From JAYPLE01 sp047627515 (GTDB lineage Bacteria > Bacteroidota > Bacteroidia > Cytophagales > Cyclobacteriaceae), in NCBI GenBank assembly GCA_047627515.1, contig JBLHTU010000091.1, positions 1-14,184 on the forward strand: a stretch of 14,184 nt of DNA, in the 5' to 3' direction. The position numbers and the translations under genes were made by a program. How positions within the stretch are numbered: position 1 is the first letter of the stretch; each line of letters opens with the position of its first letter. The notes under the pieces are model-generated. The model saw nothing but the letters and a program-made list of their open reading frames with translations. It made no database searches and was not told the origin of the DNA. Shown piece by piece: positions 1-7,356 of this stretch.

Positions 1-84
1 GCCAAAAGATCGTACCGCTATACAACTCATCCACGCTAGCGCCAACACACATTTATAGATCTGATTTTATCGCTAGCCGTGCGC

Positions 85-154
85 GTAGACCGAGGCGCGT
101 AGACTATGCGTCCCAGACGTGGTCGGCCAGACCGAGTCGCGTAGACCGACAATG
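85..154 (+). repeat. 14-bp-unit GC-rich repeat array, locus 1 (5 units)
   Basis: Five adjacent units of exactly 14 bp: GTAGACCGAGGCGC, GTAGACTATGCGTC, CCAGACGTGGTCGG, CCAGACCGAGTCGC, GTAGACCGACAATG. Each has GAC at positions 4-6, and most have GTC or a similar triplet later. It is far richer in G+C than the surrounding AT-rich intergenic DNA. The last two units and the following GCCTGCG are shared, in the same orientation, with 8176-8210, and the units recur inverted at 10291-10472. The function is unknown. It is not coding, because the period is not a multiple of three. Confidence 0.85.
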
Positions 155-234
155 GCCTGCGTTATATTAATTTATGTACCAGCCAAGTGAGTTAATCAAT
201 GAGGTTGAATCAAAACGATAAAAATTGATACTTT

Positions 235-864
235 CTAGCTTTTAAGTAAAGGAATCAAGCCATTTAGTATCATGCTTATGCCTATTGAGAGGACAATAAA
301 ACCCATCATTCTTGAAAGAGCTGACATTCCCGCTTTGCCTAAGAACTTGTTGAGTCTGTTAGAAAATATGAGGATTACGCACGTTAAGGCAGCAACAAGA
401 AATACAGCCATAACCAATGAAAAATAGCCAATAAAGCCATTCTCATTTACAAAGGCGTACTTACCAATCATTAGAGCGATTGCTCCAGGACCTGACAAAA
501 GTGGCATTGCCATGGGAGCAAAAGAGATGTCGTCTTTTATGATACTTTCTTCCTGAACCTCCTTTGCAATTGGCTTTCCTTTATATGCCTCTTTGCCCAA
601 AAGACTCATGGCAGAAATACAAATCATCAAGCCACCAGCTATTCGTATATGTTCAAGTTCAATGCCGAAAAAATTGAGAATGATAGTTCCTGAAAAGAAA
701 AAGATAAGAAGAATCGCGATCACAAAGAGCGAAATTTTAATCGCCTGCTTACGCCGTTGAGCTAAAGTCGATCCTTCAGTAAGTATAATGAAGACAGGCA
801 TTGCTCCTAAAGGATTAACAATTGAAAACAAGGCACTAAATATGGTCAAAAAAACTTCCATCAT
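235..864 (-). CDS. MarC family integral membrane protein
   Basis: This is a 209-residue inner-membrane protein of the MarC (UPF0056) family, whose molecular function is unsettled; the family is multiple-antibiotic-resistance associated in name only. It is hydrophobic, with about six predicted membrane segments. The N-terminal NPLGAMPVF motif (about residues 17-25) and the central LLSGPGAIALMIG stretch match the two half-repeat signatures of the family, and the length is typical. Two ATG codons lie in tandem at the start (864 and 861); either could be used. It lies 17 bp downstream of the split sigma-factor gene on the same strand, so the two are probably co-transcribed. No clear terminator is visible after its stop. 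The family call is secure, the role is not. Confidence 0.9.
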   Translation of the reverse strand: MMEVFLTIFSALFSIVNPLGAMPVFIILTEGSTLAQRRKQAIKISLFVIAILLIFFFSGTIILNFFGIELEHIRIAGGLMICISAMSLLGKEAYKGKPIAKEVQEESIIKDDISFAPMAMPLLSGPGAIALMIGKYAFVNENGFIGYFSLVMAVFLVAALTCVILIFSNRLNKFLGKAGMSALSRMMGFIVLSIGISMILNGLIPLLKS

Positions 865-881
865 AGTTTGAAAATCGGAGA

Positions 882-1181
882 TTAAGCTGCTGGATCCAAA
901 GTTAAGCGATTGTAAATTTGATTTGCTCTCAATTTTGCCCTAAATAATCGCATTTTGACGGCACTAGCAGAAAGCTGATAGGTCTCTTGGAGTTCATGAA
1001 TTGATTTATGTACATCATATTTCATTAACAGTAGATGTTGGTCTTCTTTAGAGATTTCACCAAGCGCTTGGTTAGCGGCATCCTCACTAATACCCCTATC
1101 TATTTCATCAAGTTCTGAAGTGGCTAATTGCGAGAATTTATAAGAGAAATCAATTGATTTTAAGTGCTTTCTTTTAGACAT
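882..1181 (-). CDS. sigma-70 family factor, C-terminal (region 4) half
   Basis: This 99-residue ORF carries the sigma region 4 helix-turn-helix that would contact the -35 element. Its end reads LSASAVKMRLFRAKLRANQI, the usual 'VK.RL.RA+' recognition helix, preceded by EISKEDQHLLLMKYD, the usual start of region 4. The ATG chosen at 1181 (MSKRKHLKS) overlaps the stop of the upstream half in the string ATGTCTAA. The frame is open further upstream to 1232, but that stretch only overlaps the other half. Skipping one base (AGG AAT, then TCT AAA AGA) would join the halves into one normal sigma factor of about 190 residues. It could be a broken gene, a sequencing error, a ribosomal frameshift, or a protein made by reinitiation. 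Confidence 0.7.
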   Translation of the reverse strand: MSKRKHLKSIDFSYKFSQLATSELDEIDRGISEDAANQALGEISKEDQHLLLMKYDVHKSIHELQETYQLSASAVKMRLFRAKLRANQIYNRLTLDPAA

Positions 1182-1449
1182 TCCTAATGTCGTCAATGCC
1201 ATAATTGTTAGTGATAGAATATAGCCATGCACGAAACTTTGACTTGCCGTCGAAAAGGTGAATTTTCCCCATCACTTTGATCATAATATCTTGTGCTATA
1301 ACACTAGTATTTGAGGAGCCTTTAGTGAATGAAAACGACTTCTTCAAAACCAATGGATAATATCGTGTGTATATTTCACTCATAGCCTTTTGATTCCCTA
1401 GTATAGGTTCTACAACTAATTCTTCATCTGATACAGTTGTTATGTTCAT
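1174..1449 (-). CDS. sigma-70 family factor, N-terminal (region 2) half
   Basis: This 91-residue ORF begins at the ATG at 1449 (MNITTVSDEEL); a TTG at 1467 would add six residues but is less likely. It holds sigma region 2: an acidic N-terminus, the IYTRYYPLVLKKSFSF helix, then FDGKSKFRAWLYSITNN and YGIDDIRN, matching the region 2.3/2.4 pattern of the ECF (group 4) factors that melt the -10 element. It stops at TAA (1174-1176) immediately after IRNV, exactly where an intact factor would run through the linker into region 4. That continuation is present in the next frame (882-1181). On its own this half could bind core polymerase and -10 DNA but would lack -35 recognition. No anti-sigma gene is adjacent. 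Confidence 0.7.
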   Translation of the reverse strand: MNITTVSDEELVVEPILGNQKAMSEIYTRYYPLVLKKSFSFTKGSSNTSVIAQDIMIKVMGKIHLFDGKSKFRAWLYSITNNYGIDDIRNV

Positions 1450-1897
1450 GCTTGTGTTTAACAACAAAATTCAAAGCTGAGAACATTCCGTCCAAAAAGT
1501 ATTACACTCGGAATTGTTGTTATTACATCTATCACATGTTTCAATGATCTATTAAAAAAATCATTCAAAAGTTACTTAAGCTTAGGTAAGCGTCCAATGT
1601 AAAAAAGGGATGGTAAACCCCAGATTATTTAACCATGTAATTGTTCCTGTCCTATCTGGATGTAATCAAACGCACAAATCCATGGAGATTGTAGCATCCA
1701 TTTGAGAAAAGGACCAACGGACACATCCAGAACTTCTATTACTACTACCAGCTAATCTTAAATCATGTCCTATAAATCATCCTACTGATGACTTATACTT
1801 AATAAAGCAGTCTTGATTTCCAACTAAGAACTAAAGTGAATCCTTTAAAGTGACTTCTTAAACTCCTAACGTCTAATAGGGAAATAAACTATATAAA
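1450..1897. other. Intergenic region between divergent sigma-factor and groES genes
   Basis: These 448 bases separate two divergently oriented genes and should hold promoters for both. I see no convincing TTTG/TAnnTTTG Bacteroidota promoter and no CIRCE element upstream of groES. Short open stretches on the minus strand around 1620-1780 carry no recognisable motif. Confidence 0.4.
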
Positions 1898-2197
1898 ATG
1901 TCAACAATAAGACCCTTAGGGGACCGGGTTCTAGTAGAACCTATAGAAGCGGAATCAAAAACGAAATCAGGTATAATAATCCCTGATACGGCCAAAGAAA
2001 AATCACAAGAAGGAAAAGTGATCGCAGTGGGTGAGGGTACAAAAAAGCAAAAAATGACTGTGAAAATAGGGGATCAAGTGCTCTTCGGAAAGTACTCAGG
2101 AACAGAAATTCATTTAGATGGAAAGGACTACATGATTATGAAGGAATCTGATATCTATGGAATACTGTCGAAGGAAGTGATAACAAAAGGTCTATAA
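1898..2197 (+). CDS. groES: GroES co-chaperonin (Hsp10)
   Basis: This 99-residue protein forms the heptameric lid that caps GroEL in the cytoplasm. It shows the family pattern throughout: IRPLGDRVLVEP near the N-terminus, then KTKSGIIIPDTAKEK, which includes the mobile loop that docks on GroEL, then GKVIAVGEG, GDQVLFGKYSGTEI, and a C-terminal MIMKESDIYGIL. The length is about normal, with a few extra residues at the C-terminus (KEVITKGL). It sits 18 bp upstream of groEL in the same direction, the standard groESL operon. The ATG at 1898 follows an A-rich leader with no strong Shine-Dalgarno, as is common in Bacteroidota. Confidence 0.95.
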   Translation: MSTIRPLGDRVLVEPIEAESKTKSGIIIPDTAKEKSQEGKVIAVGEGTKKQKMTVKIGDQVLFGKYSGTEIHLDGKDYMIMKESDIYGILSKEVITKGL

Positions 2198-2215
2198 ATT
2201 TTAACACACAAAAAA

Positions 2216-3844
2216 ATGTCTAAGGAAATTGTATTTGATATCGCAGCACGCGATAAAATGAAAAGGGGAGTAGATAAACTCGCCAACGCAGTAAAAGTAA
2301 CGCTTGGCCCAAAAGGTCGAAATGTTTTGATTCAAAAATCTTTTGGTCCACCGTCAGTAACGAAAGATGGCGTTTCTGTTGCAAAATCAATAGAACTTAA
2401 AGATCGGATTGAAAATATGGGTGCTCAACTGCTAAAGGAAGTTGCTTCAAAAACGGCAACTGACGCAGGTGATGGCACAACCACAGCTACCGTATTAGCA
2501 CAATCAATTTTCACTCATGGATTGAAAAATGTAGCCGCTGGTGCAAATCCAATGGACCTGAAAAGGGGTATTGACCTAGCAGTGACGAAAGTCGTGGAGA
2601 GTTTGAAAAAACAATCTAAGGCTATTCAAAGCACCAAGGAGATTGCTCAAGTAGGCACTGTTTCTGCAAATCAAAATGAGTTGATTGGCGAAATGATCGC
2701 AAATGCGATGGAAAAGGTCGGCAGAGATGGAGTAATCACCGTAGAAGAAGCAAAAGGAACCGAAACGGAAGTCACAATTGTAGAAGGAATGCAATTTGAT
2801 AGAGGGTATTTGTCCCCTTATTTCGTGACAGATACATCTAAGATGGAAGTTGTTTTGGAAGATGTACTTCTTCTAATTTGTGAAAAGAAAATTTCCTCGA
2901 TGAAGGACTTACTTCCAATCCTTGAAAAAGCGGTAGCTACTGGAAAACCCCTTTTAATTATTGCGGAAGATATCGATGGAGAAGCCTTAGCTACTCTAGT
3001 CGTTAATAGATTGAGAGGTTCCCTAAAAGTGGCAGCCGTGAAGGCTCCCGGTTTTGGAGACAAACGAAAAGAAATGTTGGAAGACATTGCAGTTCTGACT
3101 GGTGGTTTGGTAATATCAGAAGAGCGGGGGTATAAACTTGAAAGTACTACTCTTGAACATCTTGGAAGCGCAGACAAAGTCATTGTGGACAAGGATAATA
3201 CTACATTAATCAACGGAAAAGGTGAAAAAAATGATATAAAGGCTAGGATCAATCAGATCAAGTCTCAAATCGAAAGTACCACCTCGGATTATGACAAAGA
3301 GAAGCTTCAAGGGAGACTAGCCAAGCTTTCGGGCGGAGTGGCTATCCTCAAAGTGGGTGCGCCTACCGAAATTGAAATGAAGGAGAAAAAGGATCTTGTA
3401 GATGATGCATTGCATGCGACCAGAGCTGCTGTAGAAGAAGGCACTGTCGCTGGAGGCGGAGTAGCATACATTCGAGCCATTTCAAGTTTGGACAAGCTTA
3501 CTGGAGCAAATCAAGATCAAACGACTGGAATTAACATAGTGAGACTGGCACTTGAATCTCCATTGAGATGTATCGTAGAAAATTCTGGCCTGGAGAGCTC
3601 TATTGTCATTCAAAAAGTAAGAGATGGAAAAGATGACTTTGGATATGATGCCAAGGACGGAAAGTACGTCAAAATGATAGAATCGGGAATCATTGATCCT
3701 ACCAAAGTAGTTCGTATGGCACTACAAAATGCCGCTTCTATTGCTTCTCTACTTCTCACAACAGAGTGTGTAGTGACAGATCTTCCTGCCAAAGAAGGTT
3801 CAGCTCCTTCCTACCCAGATATGGGAGGAATGGGAGGTTACTAG
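2216..3844 (+). CDS. groEL: Chaperonin GroEL (Hsp60)
   Basis: This 542-residue chaperonin forms the double-ring folding chamber in the cytoplasm. ATP-site signatures are intact: VTLGPKGRNV near residue 30, GDGTTTATVLAQ with the catalytic Asp at residue 86, and DDALHATRAAVEEG with the second catalytic Asp near residue 397, followed by GGGVAYIRA. The apical domain region (LLIIAEDIDGEALATLVVN, VKAPGFGDKRKEML) is also conserved. The C-terminal tail is short (PDMGGMGGY) rather than a long Gly-Gly-Met repeat. Some usually fixed positions differ, for example SKTATDAGDGTT where most relatives have SKTNDIAGDGTT. This fits a second, accessory groESL copy, but one window cannot show that. A terminator follows 7 bp after the stop. 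Confidence 0.97.
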   Translation: MSKEIVFDIAARDKMKRGVDKLANAVKVTLGPKGRNVLIQKSFGPPSVTKDGVSVAKSIELKDRIENMGAQLLKEVASKTATDAGDGTTTATVLAQSIFTHGLKNVAAGANPMDLKRGIDLAVTKVVESLKKQSKAIQSTKEIAQVGTVSANQNELIGEMIANAMEKVGRDGVITVEEAKGTETEVTIVEGMQFDRGYLSPYFVTDTSKMEVVLEDVLLLICEKKISSMKDLLPILEKAVATGKPLLIIAEDIDGEALATLVVNRLRGSLKVAAVKAPGFGDKRKEMLEDIAVLTGGLVISEERGYKLESTTLEHLGSADKVIVDKDNTTLINGKGEKNDIKARINQIKSQIESTTSDYDKEKLQGRLAKLSGGVAILKVGAPTEIEMKEKKDLVDDALHATRAAVEEGTVAGGGVAYIRAISSLDKLTGANQDQTTGINIVRLALESPLRCIVENSGLESSIVIQKVRDGKDDFGYDAKDGKYVKMIESGIIDPTKVVRMALQNAASIASLLLTTECVVTDLPAKEGSAPSYPDMGGMGGY

Positions 3845-3851
3845 AAAAAGT

Positions 3852-3880
3852 AGAGCCCGGGAGTTAACCGGGCTCTTTTT
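3852..3880 (+). terminator. Rho-independent terminator of groESL
   Basis: A perfect 9-bp stem, AGAGCCCGG (3852-3860) with CCGGGCTCT (3868-3876), encloses a 7-base loop and leads into a run of five T. It begins 7 bases after the groEL stop and closes the groES-groEL operon. Confidence 0.93.
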
Positions 3881-3944
3881 ATCATTTTGCTTAATAGACA
3901 CTACTCGACCTGCTGAAATAGCTACTCTGCTTGCTGGCGAGTGC

Positions 3945-4139
3945 ATGCGAGATAATGGCCTTGAAATACAAATAATATCTTGGAAAGGGGATTCATCGGT
4001 ATTTCTAAATGAAGGAACTAACCTCTCTAATCAATACATAGAGTTTACAGATAATGAACTATCTGAAAATAGGACAAATTTTATGTCAGAGCCATGTTTG
4101 GTCTGTCAGATAGGTTACCTGCTAATGTTTTTACAATAA
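3945..4139 (+). CDS. Doubtful small hypothetical ORF
   Basis: A 64-codon ORF with no recognised motif, starting MRDNGLEIQIISWKGD. The frame is open upstream of the ATG past 3890, so the start is not fixed. It has a mildly protein-like mix of residues but no signal peptide, no domain I recognise and no obvious ribosome binding site. It lies in a gene-poor stretch after the groEL terminator. The opposite strand is also open over part of it. It may be a decayed gene fragment or a chance ORF. Confidence 0.2.
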   Translation: MRDNGLEIQIISWKGDSSVFLNEGTNLSNQYIEFTDNELSENRTNFMSEPCLVCQIGYLLMFLQ

Positions 4140-4269
4140 AGAATTAGGGTCGACTGAAATTGACTCTTCAATGTCTTTCATCGATGAACTTCTATAAGGA
4201 AGATGATCCTTCAAAACATCAATCGTGACATCCGATAACTGATTTTAGGTCGGTATAACACCTAGCTCA

Positions 4270-4325
4270 CTGTTCCTCGATGGCTGTTCCACGATGGCTG
4301 TTCCACGATGGCTGTTCCACGATGG
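4270..4325 (+). repeat. Four tandem 14-bp direct repeats
   Basis: Four head-to-tail copies of CTGTTCCACGATGG, with one substitution (T for A at position 8) in the first copy. The near-identity of the copies indicates recent expansion by slippage. The unit length equals that of the GC-rich repeat family elsewhere in the window, but the sequence is different. Confidence 0.95.
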
Positions 4326-4383
4326 TTCTTTTTCTCATACGCGCAGGTATGGCGCACCTCCCTTCGTGAATCTCTAGCCGAGC

Positions 4384-4425
4384 GCCTCACTTCGCTCCAT
4401 TTGACATTTTCGGCAGGAGTGAGGC
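4384..4425. repeat. Inverted repeat in GC-rich patch
   Basis: GCCTCACT (4384-4391) pairs perfectly with AGTGAGGC (4418-4425) around a 26-base loop. It lies in a locally GC-rich patch with no gene. There is no T run, so it is not an obvious terminator; it may be an end of an old mobile element or a chance hairpin. Confidence 0.45.
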
Positions 4426-4563
4426 AAGCGTTAAATGTCCATTATGAATGAATATAGTAAGCAGCCACGATGCAGGGGACATTGGAGCGCATTAGGAATA
4501 GCAACTGTGTGCTGAGGTTTTAGAGTCTACATTTCCAAGAAAAACCTGATTGATGAGTTTTGT

Positions 4564-4608
4564 AATGTAATAAGCTAAATTATTTCAATGTAATTAGCTT
4601 ATTTTACG
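4564..4608 (+). promoter_or_regulatory. Paired 23-bp direct repeats, likely control site of the GH16 gene
   Basis: AATGTAATAAGCT at 4564-4576 recurs as AATGTAATTAGCT at 4587-4599, a spacing of exactly 23 bp. The overlapping arms AATAAGCTAAATTA (4569-4582) and TAATTAGCTTATT (4591-4603) also form a near-perfect inverted repeat. The element ends about 24 bp before the GH16 start codon. A dimeric regulator site or a 5'-UTR hairpin would both fit; substrate-dependent control is an inference. Confidence 0.5.
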
Positions 4609-4631
4609 ATGAACAACCAATTACCTAACCT

Positions 4632-7121
4632 ATGAAAATCTTTACTACGAGGGCTGTATTAATGGCAATGTGCACGCTCATCTTCTTTTCTGTTCGATCA
4701 CAATGTCCCAACATTGTATGGGCAGATGAATTCTCAGGAAATTCTCTTAACCTCAACAATTGGGACTATCAAACCGGTGATGGCTGTGGTACATCCTCGA
4801 CATGTGGCTGGGGTAACAATGAGTTACAAGATTATACGACGAATAATGTAGTAGTTTCTAATGGTACTTTGCAAATCATCGCTGATCGTGAAGTATTAAG
4901 AGGAAACCGATCTAACTATACTTCAGGCAGAATACGATCCATTAATAAAGGAGACTGGACATATGGTCGCTTCGAAGCACGAATAAAACTTCCACAAGGA
5001 GGTGGTTTATGGCCAGCTTTCTGGATGCTTTCTACCAATGAACCTTATGGTGGCTGGCCCCAAAGTGGTGAGATTGATATAATGGAGTTCGTCGGAAATA
5101 AGCCAGATGAAACATTAGGCTATATTCATTATGGTGATCCATATCCGGACAATCAGCAGCAGGGAACTGCTTTTGCCTTCAACGATGAGAACTTTTTAAG
5201 TCAATTTCATGAGTTCGCCGTTGAGTGGAATCCGAATGAGATCAAATGGTTTGTAGATGGTAATCTTTTTCAGACTAAGACTGCTGCCGACTTAGGAAGC
5301 TTCAATTGGCCATTTGACCAGGATATGCACTTCCTTTTGAATGTTGCTATTGGTGGTAACCTGGGAGGAGTAGTTGACAACACTATTTTCCCTGCCACAA
5401 TGGAAGTGGAGTATGTAAGAGTTTATGACGGAGGGAGACCTTATGTGACGGGAGACCGATTCGTGGAATATGAGGGTCAAAACAGTTATTCCATTGGCAA
5501 TGTGTCTGGGAATACGAATGTAACCTGGACTGTTCCGGCTGGCGCTACCATTGTTAGCGGTCAGGGGACTCCTAATATGATTTTGGATTGGGGAACTACC
5601 GCAGGTACTATCACTGCGGCTGTGAGTACAGCTTGTGGCGTAGAGACTCTGGTAATGAATACCAACATGGCACCTCCTTATGCCAAGGAATTTTCCTTCG
5701 AAAATTTTGATGAAACAGGAAACGCAGCTTATGTAAGTTCTGATGGCGCATTAACTGAAGTTGCTAACCCAGCCCCTAACGCCATCAATGGCTCTGCGCT
5801 ATCTGCAGAATATGTAAGAAGTTCAACGGCTCAATTTGATAACATCGTTTTTGGTACTCCCGCCATAGCGGATGCTGCTCAATATGTGTTCGGAGACAAA
5901 AGATTTTACATGGATGTATATACTGCTGCTCCGGTAGGCACTGAGATCATCATTCAATTGGAAACGGACACCTCTACACCCTCAAACTTTCCTGATGGTA
6001 GACATAGCCGTTATTTTGGTAAAACCAGAGAAGTAAACAGCTGGCATCGCGTATACTTCGACTTTACTGATCGACCAGATTTTGGTGCAGCGCCTGACAA
6101 TGCGATAACGAAGCTTTTGGTGCTGTTTAATTCAAATACATTCACTGGTGATACCTATTATTTTGATAACCTGGACAGCTACATTTTGGGTACCGGCGGA
6201 CCCGTCAATAGTGCGCCTACCGTGTCTATCACAGCGCCTGGTGATGGTTCATCATTTGCTGATGGAACCAATGTGTCCATCGCTGCTGCCGCTGCAGATT
6301 CAGATGGATCGGTCAGCCAGGTAGAGTTTTTTGTAAATGGAAATAGCGTAGGAGTAGATACCTCATCTCCTTATGACATTAACTGGACGATCGGCGTTGG
6401 AACTTATGATATTACTGCGGTAGCTACAGACAATGAGTCGGCAAGCACTACTTCATCAGGTGTTACGGTTACAGGTCAGTCATCAGGACCGTCCAACGAG
6501 GTATATGTAAGCAGCATTGTCACTGGCACACAGAGTGCAGGACGAGGTAACAATAACGGAACGGCAACCGTGACAATACTTGATAATAATGGGAGTCCAG
6601 TTGCTAATGCCTCTGTAACAGGGACATTTTCAGGGACATTCACGGAAACTGCTTCTGGTACTACAGGTTCTAACGGAACAGTGACAGTTACTACCTCCGG
6701 AAGTGCAAAAGGAGGCTTAGTCGTGAATTTTTGTGTAGACGATGTGACACATGGCAGCTTAACGTACAATAGCCTGTTGAATTTAGTGACATGTACCGGA
6801 GCGTCTGCAAGGATGGGTGAAACAACTGTAGGGGCAGATGAGGTTACCTCTGAGAATATTGTGACTACAACAAGTGTCGAAACCTATCCAAATCCTTTTG
6901 TTTCTCATTTTGTAGTAAGAGTTAACCTGGCGGAAACGTCATCTTTTGCGGCAAGCATTGTAAGCATTGATGGTCGGGTATTGGATACTATAGCTGCTCA
7001 ATCTTTAACCGAAGGCCAGCACAGTATCCAGGTAAACCTGAGCAATTTTGAGGCAGGCATCTATTTTCTCCAGACAATGATAGATGGACAGAAAACAGTA
7101 CACAGAGTAGTGAAAAATTAA
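4632..7121 (+). CDS. Secreted GH16 endo-beta-glucanase (laminarinase-like), T9SS-exported
   Basis: This 829-residue secreted enzyme likely hydrolyses beta-1,3-(1,4)-glucan outside the cell. Residues 1-23 form a signal peptide. About 26-266 is the GH16 domain (WADEFSG, GLWPAFWML, closing VEYVRVYD), with the active site SGEIDIME giving nucleophile Glu147, Asp149 and acid/base Glu152. It is followed by a PKD/Ig-like segment (about 268-345), a jelly-roll, carbohydrate-binding-like segment (about 347-520, ending YYFDNLDSY), a Big_9-type Ig domain (about 526-615, VSITAPGDGSSF), another beta-rich domain (about 622-720), and a T9SS type A sorting domain (TYPNPF at 751-756, ending GIYFLQTMIDGQKTVHRVVK). 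The laminarinase preference is inferred from GH16 subtype resemblance. It is transcribed alone, between a repeat-bearing leader and its own terminator. Confidence 0.93.
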   Translation: MKIFTTRAVLMAMCTLIFFSVRSQCPNIVWADEFSGNSLNLNNWDYQTGDGCGTSSTCGWGNNELQDYTTNNVVVSNGTLQIIADREVLRGNRSNYTSGRIRSINKGDWTYGRFEARIKLPQGGGLWPAFWMLSTNEPYGGWPQSGEIDIMEFVGNKPDETLGYIHYGDPYPDNQQQGTAFAFNDENFLSQFHEFAVEWNPNEIKWFVDGNLFQTKTAADLGSFNWPFDQDMHFLLNVAIGGNLGGVVDNTIFPATMEVEYVRVYDGGRPYVTGDRFVEYEGQNSYSIGNVSGNTNVTWTVPAGATIVSGQGTPNMILDWGTTAGTITAAVSTACGVETLVMNTNMAPPYAKEFSFENFDETGNAAYVSSDGALTEVANPAPNAINGSALSAEYVRSSTAQFDNIVFGTPAIADAAQYVFGDKRFYMDVYTAAPVGTEIIIQLETDTSTPSNFPDGRHSRYFGKTREVNSWHRVYFDFTDRPDFGAAPDNAITKLLVLFNSNTFTGDTYYFDNLDSYILGTGGPVNSAPTVSITAPGDGSSFADGTNVSIAAAAADSDGSVSQVEFFVNGNSVGVDTSSPYDINWTIGVGTYDITAVATDNESASTTSSGVTVTGQSSGPSNEVYVSSIVTGTQSAGRGNNNGTATVTILDNNGSPVANASVTGTFSGTFTETASGTTGSNGTVTVTTSGSAKGGLVVNFCVDDVTHGSLTYNSLLNLVTCTGASARMGETTVGADEVTSENIVTTTSVETYPNPFVSHFVVRVNLAETSSFAASIVSIDGRVLDTIAAQSLTEGQHSIQVNLSNFEAGIYFLQTMIDGQKTVHRVVKN

Positions 7122-7153
7122 TCACTTAACCTAATTTTTTGTGATTTGAAAAG

Positions 7154-7176
7154 AACCGCCTTCGGGCGGTTTTTTT
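7154..7176 (+). terminator. Rho-independent terminator of the GH16 gene
   Basis: AACCGCC (7154-7160), a TTCG tetraloop, and GGCGGTT (7165-7171) run straight into seven T. It lies 32 bases after the GH16 stop. Confidence 0.93.
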
Positions 7177-7182
7177 CTTTTA

Positions 7183-7356
7183 GTCAATGACCAGCTGGAC
7201 CAGCAAAATTCGGCCCTTCAGCAGCAACTGAAAGTCATGGAGCAAACGATCAAACGGCTAAAACGTGTGATCCGTAGTATGAAGTGGCGCAATGCCCTGG
7301 AAAAAGTCCCGATCGGTGTTGCCGGATTTGGGATCGGTTGGCTACTCGGTAGGTGA
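7183..7356 (+). pseudogene. 5'-truncated coiled-coil plus membrane-anchor protein remnant
   Basis: The frame reads 57 residues to a TGA at 7354-7356. It is a glutamine-rich heptad stretch (DQLDQQNSALQQQLKVM), then a basic segment (IKRLKRVIRSMKWRN), then a glycine-rich hydrophobic tail (VPIGVAGFGIGWLLGR). The only in-frame ATG is at 7237, giving 39 residues; the coiled coil upstream of it begins right at the T run of the GH16 terminator with no start codon. This looks like the 3' end of a gene whose front has been lost. The layout resembles small coiled-coil/membrane proteins of phage lysis cassettes, but that identity is only a guess. Codons are GC-richer than those nearby, which may point to foreign origin. 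Confidence 0.5.

Larger units (their letters stand above)
4140..4563. other. Gene-poor intergenic stretch with repeats
   Basis: There is no credible gene here. On the minus strand about 4240-4138 reads as a 36-residue open tail ending MKDIEESISVDPNSLL, preceded by a stop. It shares a 15-base string (TGACTCTTCAATGTC) with the small hypothetical gene at 7554-7772, which hints at a gene remnant. The rest holds the tandem repeats at 4270-4325 and a GC-rich, inverted-repeat patch near 4340-4440. Confidence 0.45.

Noticed and set aside
1500..1897. CIRCE heat-shock operator upstream of groES
   Set aside because: Only a weak TTACACTC half-match appears near 1502, with no GAGTGCTAA partner at the right distance.
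2576..3792. Minus-strand ORFs across groEL (2576-2794, 2818-3252, 3307-3495, 3610-3792)
   Set aside because: They lie antisense inside an intact, well-conserved groEL and have no recognisable protein features.
4430..4436. Integron attC-like GTTRRRY site (GTTAAAT)
   Set aside because: No partner RYYYAAC lies within about 150 bases upstream, and there is no cassette array or integrase.
5292..6769. Minus-strand ORFs at 5292-5480 and 6476-6769
   Set aside because: They are antisense to the intact GH16 gene and reflect its codon composition (for example Val/Pro-rich from repeated Thr/Gly codons).
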